Shown: positions 1 through 8,018 of the stretch, piece by piece | Layout: every line of letters starts with the position of its first letter | How positions within the stretch are numbered: the first letter of the stretch is position 1 | NCBI RefSeq assembly: GCF_039941015.1 | Contig: NZ_JBDVFI010000089.1 | DNA from: Sedimentitalea sp039941015 | GTDB lineage: Bacteria; Pseudomonadota; Alphaproteobacteria; Rhodobacterales; Rhodobacteraceae | Reading direction: 5' to 3' (one strand) | DNA length: 64,000 nucleotides | Made by a program: the position numbers and the translations under genes | Notes under the pieces: generated by a model | Database searches by the model: none | The model's input: the letters and a program-made list of their open reading frames with translations, nothing else | Told to the model about the DNA's origin: nothing

Positions 1-227
1 ATGATCAATCCCATCCCCTGCATCTGTGTGCCGGTTTCGTCGGACATCGGGCCAGCAAAGGCGAGCGACCCCTCACGTTCCAGCGTGTTCTGATACGCCA
101 GATGATCCGGCAGGTTTTCCTTGATCGCTTCCGGCGCTGCTGCGGGCGTGCTGATCACGACAAAGAGTTCAAACGCAAGCGAGCCACGGGCCTGTGCCTC
201 TGCCTTGTAGGTGTTCCATGAGGGCAT
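1..227 (-). CDS. YCII-like domain protein, C-terminus cut by window edge
   Basis: Reading leftwards from an ATG at 227 the frame stays open for 75 codons to the window edge. The peptide opens MPSWNTYKAEAQARGS, followed by an FELFVVIS strand, then a DHLAYQNTLEREG helix and FAGPMSDE, the usual beta-alpha-beta start of the YCII ferredoxin-like fold (small enzymes or binding proteins of about 95-130 aa). It is divergent from the catabolic operon that starts at 325 and shares its 97-bp promoter region with it. One YCII-type protein, TftG, is a dehydrochlorinase in the chlorohydroxyquinol pathway, so a role beside the dioxygenase at 5320 is possible but is inference. The C-terminus is not visible. 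Confidence 0.72.
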   Translation of the reverse strand, partial: MPSWNTYKAEAQARGSLAFELFVVISTPAAAPEAIKENLPDHLAYQNTLEREGSLAFAGPMSDETGTQMQGMGLI

Positions 228-252
228 ATGGGTGATCCTCGATGATATGGTC

Positions 253-270
253 AATAATATCGATTTTATT
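253..270. promoter_or_regulatory. Candidate operator of the GntR regulator
   Basis: An AT-rich near-perfect inverted repeat, AATAATATC next to GATTTTATT, with 8 of 9 positions matching between the arms. It lies in the divergent promoter region between the YCII gene and the FAH operon. A 14-bp core, ATAATATCGATTTT at 254-267, recurs exactly at 6917-6930, directly upstream of the GntR gene. A further half-site, TAATATCG, lies at 284-291. That the GntR protein binds here is inference from this sharing. Confidence 0.5.
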
Positions 271-324
271 TGACACAATCACCTAATATCGCCAAATATG
301 CAATGACCCAATCAGGAGATACAC

Positions 325-1209
325 ATGCGGTTCATCGTTGGTAAAACAGAAGAGACAACCTCTGTCTTTTTGATACGGGACAACGATGCCTATGATTTGA
401 CTGCGAATATACCCGAAGTTGGAAACGATCTCTCCGGCCTGGCCGCAGATCCTGCCCTTCGGAAAAAAGTTGCTGCGGCGACCGACCTGGGTGCGGTTGT
501 TCCTCTCGGCAACATCATTCCGGCGCTTCCGCTGGCGCGACCGGGCAGCATCATTTGCCTTGGCCTCAACTATGTCGAGCACATCAAGGAAGGCGGCTAT
601 GACATTCCGGACTATCCGGCTTTGTTCATGCGGGGGCCAAATTCAATCATGCCTGCCGGTGCGCCGCTTGTGCGCCCGATCTGTTCGGAAAAGCTGGACT
701 ATGAGGCGGAATTGATGCTGATCATCGGCAAAGGCGGGCGCCATATCTCCGAGGCGGACGCACTGGATCACGTGTTCGGTTATACGGTCTTTAACGACGG
801 TTCTGTTCGGGACTACCAGCGCAAGACCCATCAGTGGACGCCGGGCAAGAACTTTGACAATACTGGGGCGGTCGGGCCTGTTGTCGTGACCCCCGATGAA
901 CTGCCCGAGGGGGCAAAGGGGTTGAAGATCGAGAGCCGCATCGGCAGCGAAATCCTTCAGAGCTCCAACACGGGCAACATGATCTGGTCGGTGGCGCAGA
1001 CCATCGCAACCATTTCCGAATACACGACGCTGGAATCCGGCGACATGATTGCAATGGGAACGCCTCCTGGTGTCGGACATGCCAAGAAACCGAACCCACG
1101 CTGGTTGAAGCCGGGTGAAACGGTCGACATCGAAATCGAGCAGATCGGGATTTGTTCAAGCCCAATTTTGGACGAAGCCGAGATTTCCGAAAGGCAAGCG
1201 GCAGAATGA
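325..1209 (+). CDS. Fumarylacetoacetate hydrolase (FAH) family protein
   Basis: 294 aa, the normal length for the FAH-superfamily hydrolases, isomerases and decarboxylases that act on ring-cleavage products and other oxo-acids. Visible family features are LGLNYVEH near residue 80, metal ligands E127 and E129 in LDYEAEL, D158 in FNDGSVRD, the TPGKNFDNTG loop around 172-181, and the C-terminal GDMIAMGTPPGVG. The start has AGGAG six bases upstream. It is the first gene of a seven-gene operon ending in an intradiol dioxygenase. The order suggests it processes a downstream intermediate, but the exact substrate cannot be read from sequence. Confidence 0.88.
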   Translation: MRFIVGKTEETTSVFLIRDNDAYDLTANIPEVGNDLSGLAADPALRKKVAAATDLGAVVPLGNIIPALPLARPGSIICLGLNYVEHIKEGGYDIPDYPALFMRGPNSIMPAGAPLVRPICSEKLDYEAELMLIIGKGGRHISEADALDHVFGYTVFNDGSVRDYQRKTHQWTPGKNFDNTGAVGPVVVTPDELPEGAKGLKIESRIGSEILQSSNTGNMIWSVAQTIATISEYTTLESGDMIAMGTPPGVGHAKKPNPRWLKPGETVDIEIEQIGICSSPILDEAEISERQAAE

Positions 1210-1865
1210 TGGCGGACGGAACCATCGATATCCAACGTGCAGATGCACAGCAGCGGGTGCGCGCGCTTCGCGAGCGTGTCGGGTCTCTGGATGACGAGGC
1301 AATCGATCTGATCCTGCGCGATGCACGGTCCCACTATGCCTGGACGGACCGCCCGGTCAGCGACGAAATGCTGCGAACTCTGTATGACATTGTCATCAAT
1401 GGTCCGACCAGCATGAATACCTGCCCCGCGCGGTTCGTCTTTGTGCGCAGCGAGACGGCCAAGACCCGGTTGGCCAAGGCGATGAAGCCTGCGAATGTCG
1501 CCAAGATGATGGGTGCGCCGGTCACGGCCATCGTCGCGTGGGACCCAGAGTATTGGAAACGGCTGGATCTCCTGTTTCCCCATGATGACCGCAAGCCGCT
1601 GTTTGACGGCAAACCTGACTATGCGCATGATACGGCGTTCCGAAATTCCACCCTGCAGGGCGCTTACCTGATGATCGGTGCGCGCGCGATGGGGCTGGAT
1701 GTTGGCGCGATGTCGGGTTTTGCCAACGCGGTGGTCGACAAGGAGTTCTTTGCCGAGAGCGGTTGGAAATCGAACTTTCTTTGCAATCTTGGGTATGCGG
1801 ATGAAACCGCGCTCTTTCAGAAACTGCCCCGCTTTGCATTTGAAGACATTTGCGAGGTTCTGTGA
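1206..1865 (+). CDS. Nitroreductase-family reductase, RutE/HadB/TcpB-like
   Basis: 219 aa from the ATG at 1206, which overlaps the previous stop as ATGA; an earlier in-frame ATG at 1152 lies inside the upstream gene. The fold is the FMN-dependent nitroreductase type: ARSHYAWTDRPVSDEMLRTLYD near the N-terminus, NGPTSMNTCPARFVFV (flavin-binding region), and a C-terminal GARAMGLDVGAMSGF segment. This is the RutE subgroup (malonic semialdehyde reductase of uracil degradation). In chlorophenol pathways the related TcpB serves as a quinone reductase next to a hydroxyquinol dioxygenase. Given the dioxygenase at 5320 and the absence of other rut genes, quinone reduction is the more attractive guess. 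Confidence 0.83.
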   Translation: MMADGTIDIQRADAQQRVRALRERVGSLDDEAIDLILRDARSHYAWTDRPVSDEMLRTLYDIVINGPTSMNTCPARFVFVRSETAKTRLAKAMKPANVAKMMGAPVTAIVAWDPEYWKRLDLLFPHDDRKPLFDGKPDYAHDTAFRNSTLQGAYLMIGARAMGLDVGAMSGFANAVVDKEFFAESGWKSNFLCNLGYADETALFQKLPRFAFEDICEVL

Positions 1866-1871
1866 GGTCAA

Positions 1872-2327
1872 ATGGCGATCAGACAAAAGACCACGATCAA
1901 GATCAGGATGTCGGGCAAAGGCACCAGCCACGCGCGATCCGAGGCTTTGGTGAGGGATCTGTCCCATGTTATTGACGAACCTCTCGAACGTGGCGGTACA
2001 AACGAGGCGTTTTCGCCCACCGAAACCGCCTTTGCCGCGCTTATCGGGTGTACCAACGTGATCGGCCATAAATGTGCCGACAAGCTGGGCGTCGATATCG
2101 GGCATCTGACATTTGACATGGTGGTCGATTTCGATCGTCGGGGAGTGCTGTTGATGCAGGAGGTCGAGGTTCCGTTTGAGGCGATCGAACTGACCGTGAC
2201 ATCAGACGGACCGGCGAAAATCGAAGACCTTGAACGGGTCGGGGTCGAGACTGCGAAATACTGCCCGATTGCCAAACTTTATGAAAATTCGGGAACAAAA
2301 CTGATGGTCAACTGGCAAAAGAACTGA
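1872..2327 (+). CDS. OsmC/Ohr family peroxiredoxin-like protein
   Basis: 151 aa. The two redox cysteines expected for OsmC/Ohr thiol peroxidases are present: C60 in ALIGCTNV and C131 in AKYCPIAKL, with another Cys at 68. The family reduces organic hydroperoxides. It follows the nitroreductase after 6 bp, with GAGG just before the ATG. In this operon it could protect against peroxides or quinones formed during aromatic oxidation; that is inference from position. Confidence 0.85.
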   Translation: MAIRQKTTIKIRMSGKGTSHARSEALVRDLSHVIDEPLERGGTNEAFSPTETAFAALIGCTNVIGHKCADKLGVDIGHLTFDMVVDFDRRGVLLMQEVEVPFEAIELTVTSDGPAKIEDLERVGVETAKYCPIAKLYENSGTKLMVNWQKN

Positions 2328-2358
2328 CCGCGCGAAACAACATAAACGGGAGGAACAC

Positions 2359-3441
2359 ATGACATTCTGGACGAGACGAATGACGCTCGGCGCGGTAATG
2401 GCCACCCTGACAGCCATGCCGGCCTTTGCAACCGAGACCATCAAGGCCGTGGTTATCGATGGCTATCCGGCACGTGCGCTGTGGGTGCAGGAATTTACCA
2501 ACTTTTTCATCCCCGAAGTCGACAAGCGGCTGGCAGAAACCGGCAACTATGTCATGGACTGGCAGGAAAGCTATGGCGGCACGATCGTAAAGCCCAAAGG
2601 TGTGCTTGAGGGGATAGAACTGGGCTTGGGTGATATCGGAATCGTGACGACGATCTTTCATTCCTCCAAGCTTCCAAGTCAGGCAATCGCGGCCGTGACG
2701 CCCTTTGTTGCACCGGATTCACGCGCCGTGGCCAAGGCGGTAGATGAAATCGCCAAGGAATTCCCGGCGATGCAAAAGGAGTTCCTCAAACAGAACCAAG
2801 TCTATCTTGCGACGGGGGTGGTGCTGGATACCTATCAGGTGTTCAGCAAGGCGCCGATTTCCGGGCTTGCGGATCTTGAAGGCGCAAAGGTTGCCGGTGC
2901 GGGCATGAACCTGCGCTATATCGAAGGTATTGACGGTGCTGCAGGTGTGCGCGGTGGTTTGACCGATTTCTACAACATGCTGCAAACCGGGTTGGTGGAT
3001 CATGCGATGTTGTGGCCCGAAGCGGCGGCGACTTTCAAGATTGCCGAAGTCGCACCCTATATGCTCAATGCCGATTTTGGCGCGGTGAATTCGAAGACTG
3101 TGACTGTCAACAAGGACTATTGGGATGGTTTGCCCGAAGAGGTGCAAGCGGTCCTGCAGGATGTCGCGGTCGATTATCGCGATCATGTCGCCGCGCTGAC
3201 AATGGACAAGGCAGCGGAAAGCCTTGCCGCATTTGAAGCCGCGGGCGGTACTGTTGTGGAATTGTCTGCGGCGGATCGCAAGGCCTGGGCTGACGCAATG
3301 CCGGATATTGCGATGGAATGGGCGCAAGGACTGGATTCAGCTGGTGAAGACGGCACCGGAATGTTGAATGCCTACCTCGGGAAACTTGCGGATGCAGGAT
3401 ACACCGGGGTCCGCGATTGGTCGGCGGGGTTGGCCAACTAA
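2359..3441 (+). CDS. TRAP transporter substrate-binding protein (DctP type)
   Basis: 360 aa with a Sec signal peptide (hydrophobic stretch after MTFWTRR, cleavage near AFA-TE). The mature part has the DctP layout, including GVLEGIELGLGDIG, the central PISGLADLEGAKVAGAG segment where the carboxylate-binding Arg usually follows (R176 to R190 region), and DYWDGLPEEVQAVLQD near the C-terminus. It is periplasmic and delivers a carboxylate ligand to the membrane pair encoded directly downstream. The operon links uptake to the FAH and intradiol dioxygenase enzymes, so an aromatic or dicarboxylate ligand is likely. Start chosen at the ATG preceded by GGGAGGAA. Confidence 0.88.
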   Translation: MTFWTRRMTLGAVMATLTAMPAFATETIKAVVIDGYPARALWVQEFTNFFIPEVDKRLAETGNYVMDWQESYGGTIVKPKGVLEGIELGLGDIGIVTTIFHSSKLPSQAIAAVTPFVAPDSRAVAKAVDEIAKEFPAMQKEFLKQNQVYLATGVVLDTYQVFSKAPISGLADLEGAKVAGAGMNLRYIEGIDGAAGVRGGLTDFYNMLQTGLVDHAMLWPEAAATFKIAEVAPYMLNADFGAVNSKTVTVNKDYWDGLPEEVQAVLQDVAVDYRDHVAALTMDKAAESLAAFEAAGGTVVELSAADRKAWADAMPDIAMEWAQGLDSAGEDGTGMLNAYLGKLADAGYTGVRDWSAGLAN

Positions 3442-3474
3442 GACACCACTCACCAAAGGCGAAGGGGCCGTGTG

Positions 3475-4005
3475 ATGGCAAACGTTTTTCATACCTGGAT
3501 CGCCGCGCTCACGCGCGTGGTCAGGACGGTATCAACCACTGCAAATGTCGTCGGAACGCTTGTCGTTCTGGGCCTGGTGGTGATCGTGAATTACGATGTT
3601 GTTGCACGCGGCCTCTTCAACCAGCCGTTTCGCGGTGCGGTAGAGGTGGTGCAGTTCTCGATGGTTCTGATCGTCTTTCTGCAGTTGCCGGATGTCGTGC
3701 GGGTTGATCGATTGACGCGATCCGATGGCCTGCTGTTTGTGATCGGTGACAAATACCCACGCGTAGCCGCCGCCATGCGCCGGGCAATTAACACCGGGTC
3801 CGCCATCATCATGGCGCTGATCGCGATTGCGATCTTTCCCGAGTTTACAGACATGTGGGAGACCAAGGATTTCTTTGGCATCCCCGGCGTGTTTACCGCG
3901 CCGTGGTGGCCCATCAAGCTGACCATCCTGTGCAGTGCCACGCTCTGTGCCCTGATCTTTATGCTCAAGGTCTTGTCCCGCGATGGATCGGACAAATCCG
4001 CATGA
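3475..4005 (+). CDS. TRAP transporter small permease (DctQ type)
   Basis: 176 aa with four hydrophobic helices: about residues 20-45, 55-75, 95-115 and 135-155. The motif NYDVVARGLFNQPF followed by VEVVQFSMVLIVF is typical of DctQ subunits. An in-frame GTG lies at 3472, but the ATG at 3475 sits seven bases after AAGGGG and is preferred. Its stop overlaps the start of the large permease as ATGA, so the two are translationally coupled. It forms the membrane complex with DctM and uses a sodium or proton gradient. Confidence 0.88.
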   Translation: MANVFHTWIAALTRVVRTVSTTANVVGTLVVLGLVVIVNYDVVARGLFNQPFRGAVEVVQFSMVLIVFLQLPDVVRVDRLTRSDGLLFVIGDKYPRVAAAMRRAINTGSAIIMALIAIAIFPEFTDMWETKDFFGIPGVFTAPWWPIKLTILCSATLCALIFMLKVLSRDGSDKSA

Positions 4006-5309
4006 CGCCTACTGAAATCGGCTGTCTGTCGGTCCTGGCCATCATCCTGTCGATCTATATCGGCGTTTACATTCCGATTGCGCTCATCAGCGTGTCGTTC
4101 GTCTCCATCTGGTTGATGCGTGACAATTTTGAGCTTGCGATGAATCTGCTCAAGATTGCGGTGGGCGACAGCGTGATGGAATACACCTTTGCCACGGTGC
4201 CGCTGTTCACCTTCATGGGGCTGATCGTGTCCAAGGCAGGGTTGGGCACCGATATCTATGACGTGATGAGCACCGGTTTTCGTAGGGTCAAAGGCGGCAT
4301 CGGGATGGCAACTGTGGGCGCAAATGCGGCCTTTGCGGCGGTTACGGGGTCATCAATCGCTTCGGCGTCGGTGTTTTCCAAGGTGTCGGTGCCGCAAATG
4401 CTCCATTACGGCCACAACCCGCGATTTGCGGTTGGCGTGGTCGCGGGATCGTCGGTGCTGGGCATGATCATCCCGCCATCCGCGATGTTGATCATCTATT
4501 CCTTCGTCGCCGAGCAATCAGTTGGCGAGATGTTTCTAGCCGGTGTCATTCCCGGCCTGATGCTGGCCGTTGCCTATGTCGCTGCGATCTGGGCTATGGG
4601 GCGCTTTACCCCTAGTTTCATTGGTGGGCGCCCGGCTGAGGATTTCGAGCGGATGCCGTGGGGCATGATTGCGGGCAAGACATTGCCGACCGTTGGCCTG
4701 ATTACCATCGTACTGGGCGGCATCTATACCGGCTGGCTGACACCCGTCGAGGCCGGCGCGGCGGGGGCGCTGGCCGGCTTGGTCATTGCGGCGCTGCGGG
4801 GCAAGATGACCCTGCGCGGATTTTGGGAAGCGTTGCTGGAAACCGGCCATATCACCGCGACCATTCTGTTTCTGGTCACAGCGGCTTCAATCTACAGCCG
4901 GATGTTGGGGCTGGCCGGGTTGCCAAACGAACTTGCGGATATTCTTGCCGGCAATCAGGCCAGTTTCTGGACCATCATGATCCTCTATGTGATCCTGATG
5001 CTGTTTCTGGGTACGCTGCTGGACACGGCGTCGATCATTCTGATCGTGGTTCCGCTGTTTCTGCCGCTTGTCGAACCAATGGGGTTGAGCCTTGTTTGGT
5101 TCGGTATCATCACAGTCGTCGGCGCCGAAATTGGATTGCTGACGCCGCCCTTGGGCATTTCGTGTTTTGTGATCAAGGCGACGCTGGATGACGACCGCAT
5201 TTCGCTCAAGGACGTGTTCATGGGCGCGCTACCGTTTGCCGGTGTCATGCTGGTCGTGCTGATCCTGCTGATCGAGTTCCCGATCCTGAGCCTTGCCCTG
5301 CTGAACTGA
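4002..5309 (+). CDS. TRAP transporter large permease (DctM type)
   Basis: 435 aa from the ATG at 4002, which overlaps the dctQ-like stop; the frame is open further upstream but that part lies inside dctQ. About a dozen transmembrane helices are visible, with the family loops GANAAFAAVTGSSIASA, GSSVLGMIIPPSAMLIIYS, GWLTPVEAGAAGA and GLLTPPLGISCFVIK. It is the transport subunit that works with the small permease and the binding protein upstream. The dioxygenase gene follows after 10 bp, so transport and catabolism are probably made from a single transcript. Confidence 0.9.
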   Translation: MTPTEIGCLSVLAIILSIYIGVYIPIALISVSFVSIWLMRDNFELAMNLLKIAVGDSVMEYTFATVPLFTFMGLIVSKAGLGTDIYDVMSTGFRRVKGGIGMATVGANAAFAAVTGSSIASASVFSKVSVPQMLHYGHNPRFAVGVVAGSSVLGMIIPPSAMLIIYSFVAEQSVGEMFLAGVIPGLMLAVAYVAAIWAMGRFTPSFIGGRPAEDFERMPWGMIAGKTLPTVGLITIVLGGIYTGWLTPVEAGAAGALAGLVIAALRGKMTLRGFWEALLETGHITATILFLVTAASIYSRMLGLAGLPNELADILAGNQASFWTIMILYVILMLFLGTLLDTASIILIVVPLFLPLVEPMGLSLVWFGIITVVGAEIGLLTPPLGISCFVIKATLDDDRISLKDVFMGALPFAGVMLVVLILLIEFPILSLALLN

Positions 5310-5319
5310 GGAGATCGCC

Positions 5320-6186
5320 ATGAGAAATGTGACCAAGGACAACATCACCGACGTGTTCATGGGCTATATGGGCGAAGACACCAACCCGCGCCTGCGAGAG
5401 GTGATGCAAAGCCTTGTCACGCATCTGCACGCCTTTGCAAAAGAGGTGAACCTGACCCACGCGGAATGGCAGATGGGGGTCGAATTCCTCGAACGCTCCG
5501 GCGCGATGTGTGACGCAGAGCGACACGAATTTGTCCTGCTGTCCGACGTGCTGGGCCTGTCATCACTTGTGGACATGATCAATTTCAAGCCCGGCGGCAC
5601 GTCTTCCAGCGTTTTGGGCCCGTTTCACATCTCCGGGGCGCCGCCTTTGCCGATCGGGGGGGATTTGCGCGGTGATCTCGACGCGCCGGTACTGCTGGCG
5701 CAAGGCATCGTCAAAGACACCGACGGTCAGCCGATTGCCGGGGCCACAGTCGACATCTGGCAAACCGCGCCCAATGGACTCTATTCCAGTCAGGATCCGG
5801 AACAAGGCACCTATTCCTTTCACGGGATCCAGACGACGGGTGCCGATGGGCGGTATGCCTTTACCAGCGTAAAGCCTGTTGAATACGAAGTTCCCACTGA
5901 CGGGCCGATCGGCGAGTTCTTTGAGGCCTGCGGTCGCCATGCATGGCGACCGTCGCATCTCCACTTTATCGTCAAGGCAGATGGCTTCCGACCCTTGGTG
6001 ACCGAGGTGTTTCCCGACGATGATGCTTATCTGGATCAAGACACGGTGTTCGGCGTCCGCGAAGATTTGGTAATGTCCTACTGGCACATGCCAGCGGGGA
6101 CGTTCCCTGACGGCTTTGCGCTTTCTGGCAGCGTAGATGGGCCATATTTGCAGGTCGATTTCGATTTGACGCTGGTTGAGGCATAG
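5320..6186 (+). CDS. Intradiol ring-cleavage dioxygenase, hydroxyquinol 1,2-dioxygenase type
   Basis: 288 aa, with an N-terminal helical linker domain (1-100) and a C-terminal beta-sandwich. The four non-haem ferric ligands can be placed: Y155 in PNGLYSSQ, Y189 in PVEYEVP, and H213 and H215 in RPSHLHF. Their spacing (34, 24, 2) is close to that of characterised hydroxyquinol dioxygenase. VLGPFHISGAPPLPIGGDL is also hydroxyquinol-type rather than catechol-type. The reaction would be ortho cleavage of a 1,2,4-trihydroxybenzene to a maleylacetate-type product. No maleylacetate reductase gene is seen in the window, so either the FAH protein or a gene elsewhere handles the product. Confidence 0.85.
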   Translation: MRNVTKDNITDVFMGYMGEDTNPRLREVMQSLVTHLHAFAKEVNLTHAEWQMGVEFLERSGAMCDAERHEFVLLSDVLGLSSLVDMINFKPGGTSSSVLGPFHISGAPPLPIGGDLRGDLDAPVLLAQGIVKDTDGQPIAGATVDIWQTAPNGLYSSQDPEQGTYSFHGIQTTGADGRYAFTSVKPVEYEVPTDGPIGEFFEACGRHAWRPSHLHFIVKADGFRPLVTEVFPDDDAYLDQDTVFGVREDLVMSYWHMPAGTFPDGFALSGSVDGPYLQVDFDLTLVEA

Positions 6187-6217
6187 CCTTGCCACCTCAA
6201 CACCACGTCAAAACGAT

Positions 6218-6910
6218 CTAGGGCAGTTCTGCGGCCGCAATCGCATCGGCCAGAAACGCGCCTGTCTTGCGATAGTGCGAAAGAAGCTGAGCTGTCGCGC
6301 TCTCTGCGTCTCCGGAGATTGCAGCTCGCATGATCGCTTCGTGCTCGGAGGACACATCGCGCTTGGTATAGTTTAACGCACTGCCAGCCAGATATCGGTA
6401 GCGGATGTTCAGATCATACAGCTGCGAGCAGAATTTCATCAGGATCGGCGCGTCGCATTGCATGAGAAGCGCCATGTGAAATGCCTTGTGCAAGGCCTCG
6501 AACGTAGGATCGTTACTTTGCTTGGCACGGGTCATGCGGTGGTGGCAGAGAACGACGTATTCTTCCCATTGTTCGTTGCGATTTGCGATGCTCTTGCGCA
6601 ACGCTCGGTCTTCAAGATCACAGCGCAGTTCGAGTATTTCTTCAAAGTTGCTCTGACTGGTGGGGGCAACTCGAAATCCGCGTTGATCGAGCCGTTCCAC
6701 CAGATTGTCTGAGGTCAACAGGCTCAACGCCTCGCGGATTGGCGAAGCCCCGGTGCTCAGGCGTGCGCGCAGACCCTCGATTTTCAGTTTTTCACCTGGC
6801 TTTAGTGCACCTGTAACGATCAGGTTCTGGATGGCGAGATATGTCCGGTGCGTCGCCGATGTTTCGGATGCCGGTCGATCGGTCGCAATGATGGTCGAAG
6901 GGGACTGCAT
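6218..6910 (-). CDS. GntR-family transcriptional regulator, FadR/FCD subfamily
   Basis: 230 aa from the ATG at 6910. A TTG at 6943 would add 11 residues but would place the candidate operator inside the gene. The N-terminal winged helix (THRTYLAIQNLIVTGALKPGEKL, then GASPIREALSLL and VERLDQRGFRV) is a standard GntR domain. The C-terminal FCD effector domain has ELRCDLEDRALR, HKAFHMALL (metal-binding His region) and SSEHEAIMRAAISGD. It converges on the dioxygenase operon with a 31-bp gap. It most likely represses the operon at 325 and its own gene in response to a carboxylate, through the shared AT-rich element. Confidence 0.9.
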   Translation of the reverse strand: MQSPSTIIATDRPASETSATHRTYLAIQNLIVTGALKPGEKLKIEGLRARLSTGASPIREALSLLTSDNLVERLDQRGFRVAPTSQSNFEEILELRCDLEDRALRKSIANRNEQWEEYVVLCHHRMTRAKQSNDPTFEALHKAFHMALLMQCDAPILMKFCSQLYDLNIRYRYLAGSALNYTKRDVSSEHEAIMRAAISGDAESATAQLLSHYRKTGAFLADAIAAAELP

Positions 6911-6916
6911 GCGTCC

Positions 6917-6930
6917 ATAATATCGATTTT
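6917..6930. promoter_or_regulatory. Second copy of the candidate GntR operator
   Basis: ATAATATCGATTTT at 6917-6930 is identical over 14 bp to 254-267 in the promoter of the catabolic operon. It lies 6 bp upstream of the preferred gntR start, so a bound protein would block gntR expression, as expected for autorepression. Flanking symmetry is weaker than at the first site (7 of 9 arm positions). Confidence 0.5.
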
Positions 6931-7018
6931 CTGGGCGGTTCAAAGCACTAAAGATGCAAGACTTGCTGCGTCACCGAATTGTTTGTTGGGTGGGGCTAAC
7001 CGCTTCTGGAACGAGGTG

Positions 7019-7420
7019 ATGGACCTCAGAACAGACCCGCTGCGCCTGAACTTTCTGGCGCGTGTCACACTGGATGCGGCGCAGGATACCTTCTTGAATT
7101 TCGAGAAATCGCGCATCCGGTCATCTGACGATGTAGTGTTGGTCAGAAAATCCGTCGAAGCGGTTTGCGCTCCGCATCTCAACAACGTCGACGTGGTCAT
7201 GAATTTTGACGACCTCAGAAGAAACGATGAGGTTGCCGCCGCGTAGGCCACGATGGGTTCCGATTTGCAGGAGCGGTATTAACTGGAAGTATCACGCTAT
7301 GCAGGTTCGGCCTTCATGCGCATGAAACTGAGCAAGGTCTTTCCCGAGAGCCGCATCCGTAATTATGAATCCGAAGAACAAGCCAATCGATACCTAGTCA
7401 GCAAGAAAGCAATCCAATGA
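7019..7420 (+). pseudogene. Decayed 3' end of an acyl-CoA:acetate/3-ketoacid CoA-transferase
   Basis: One frame gives a continuous protein-like reading from about 7019 to the TGA at 7418-7420, broken by TAG at 7244-7246 and TAA at 7280-7282. It includes VDVVMNFDDL, then DLQERY, then SRYAGSAFMRMKL. I recognise this as the C-terminal tail of YdiF/propionate CoA-transferase-like proteins (VxxIVNYDxF, RYYxxVSRYxxSAFMRMKL). Both stops fall where the family usually has Tyr. The N-terminal catalytic bulk is absent, and the fragment abuts the gntR promoter. Its old stop still overlaps the ATG of the glyoxalase gene, showing a former operon. Confidence 0.68.
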
Positions 7421-7803
7421 AGATGCTCCGCCTCGACCATGTGAATGTCAGAACCACCAAACTGGATGAGATGGTGGGTTTTTATGAACAGATACTGGGC
7501 CTGACCACAGGCGCGAGGCCGGACTTTCCGTTTCCGGGTGCGTGGATCTATATCGGGGAACATCCGGTCATCCATCTTGTCGGAGTGGCAAAAGAATGCG
7601 CTTCGATAGAATCCAAGATTGAGCATTTCGCGATTCAGGCAGCGGGGCTTGCGGAATTGCTCGAAAGGTTGAAGGCGGCGGATATCCGTCATTCGGTTGA
7701 TCAGGTGCCTGGCATGCCAATCGTTCAGGTGAATTTGGAAGACGTCGATGGCAACCATATTCATATCGATTTTCATACCGATGAGATGAGCGCCTCTGAT
7801 TAA
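7417..7803 (+). CDS. VOC (glyoxalase/bleomycin resistance fold) protein
   Basis: 128 aa covering one complete VOC module with two beta-alpha-beta-beta-beta repeats. It starts LRLDHVNVRTTKLDEMVGFYEQILGL, where H8 is the usual first metal ligand, and ends VQVNLEDVDGNHIHIDF, where the second repeat places its ligands. Such proteins isomerise, cleave or bind small substrates with a divalent metal. The ATG overlaps the stop of the CoA-transferase remnant, so its original partner is broken. Whether it is still transcribed is unclear; no promoter was recognised. Confidence 0.82.
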   Translation: MKMLRLDHVNVRTTKLDEMVGFYEQILGLTTGARPDFPFPGAWIYIGEHPVIHLVGVAKECASIESKIEHFAIQAAGLAELLERLKAADIRHSVDQVPGMPIVQVNLEDVDGNHIHIDFHTDEMSASD

Positions 7804-8003
7804 CGAGACTGCGGCAAATCCCTGCGATACGCAGCCATTAGCGCCTAGTACGTAGTTCGCAGCCAGTACCCGATGCGCCGCAATAGGTTTGACCTCCGGA
7901 TCGAGGCCGCGACATCATTGACAACGCCGGGACGAGTCGCAACTCTGGTGGCAAGTCGCGCCGCGCCCATTCTCTCCTTGCGTGCATGGCTCACCCAAAT
8001 GTC

Positions 8004-8012
8004 AAAAGGAGG
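8004..8012 (+). promoter_or_regulatory. Strong ribosome binding site that decides a TTG start
   Basis: AAAAGGAGG is close to a perfect Shine-Dalgarno sequence, six bases upstream of the TTG at 8019. The in-frame ATG at 7986 has no such site. The resulting N-terminus matches the M81 family. Confidence 0.75.
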
Positions 8013-8018
8013 CGATCG

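Noticed and set aside
957..2105. A 382-codon minus-strand frame across the FAH, nitroreductase and OsmC genes
   Set aside because: It runs across three recognised genes and shows no domain.
3430..3441. Palindrome GTTGGCCAAC at the end of the DctP gene
   Set aside because: It has no loop and no U-run and lies within the final codons, so it is likely chance.
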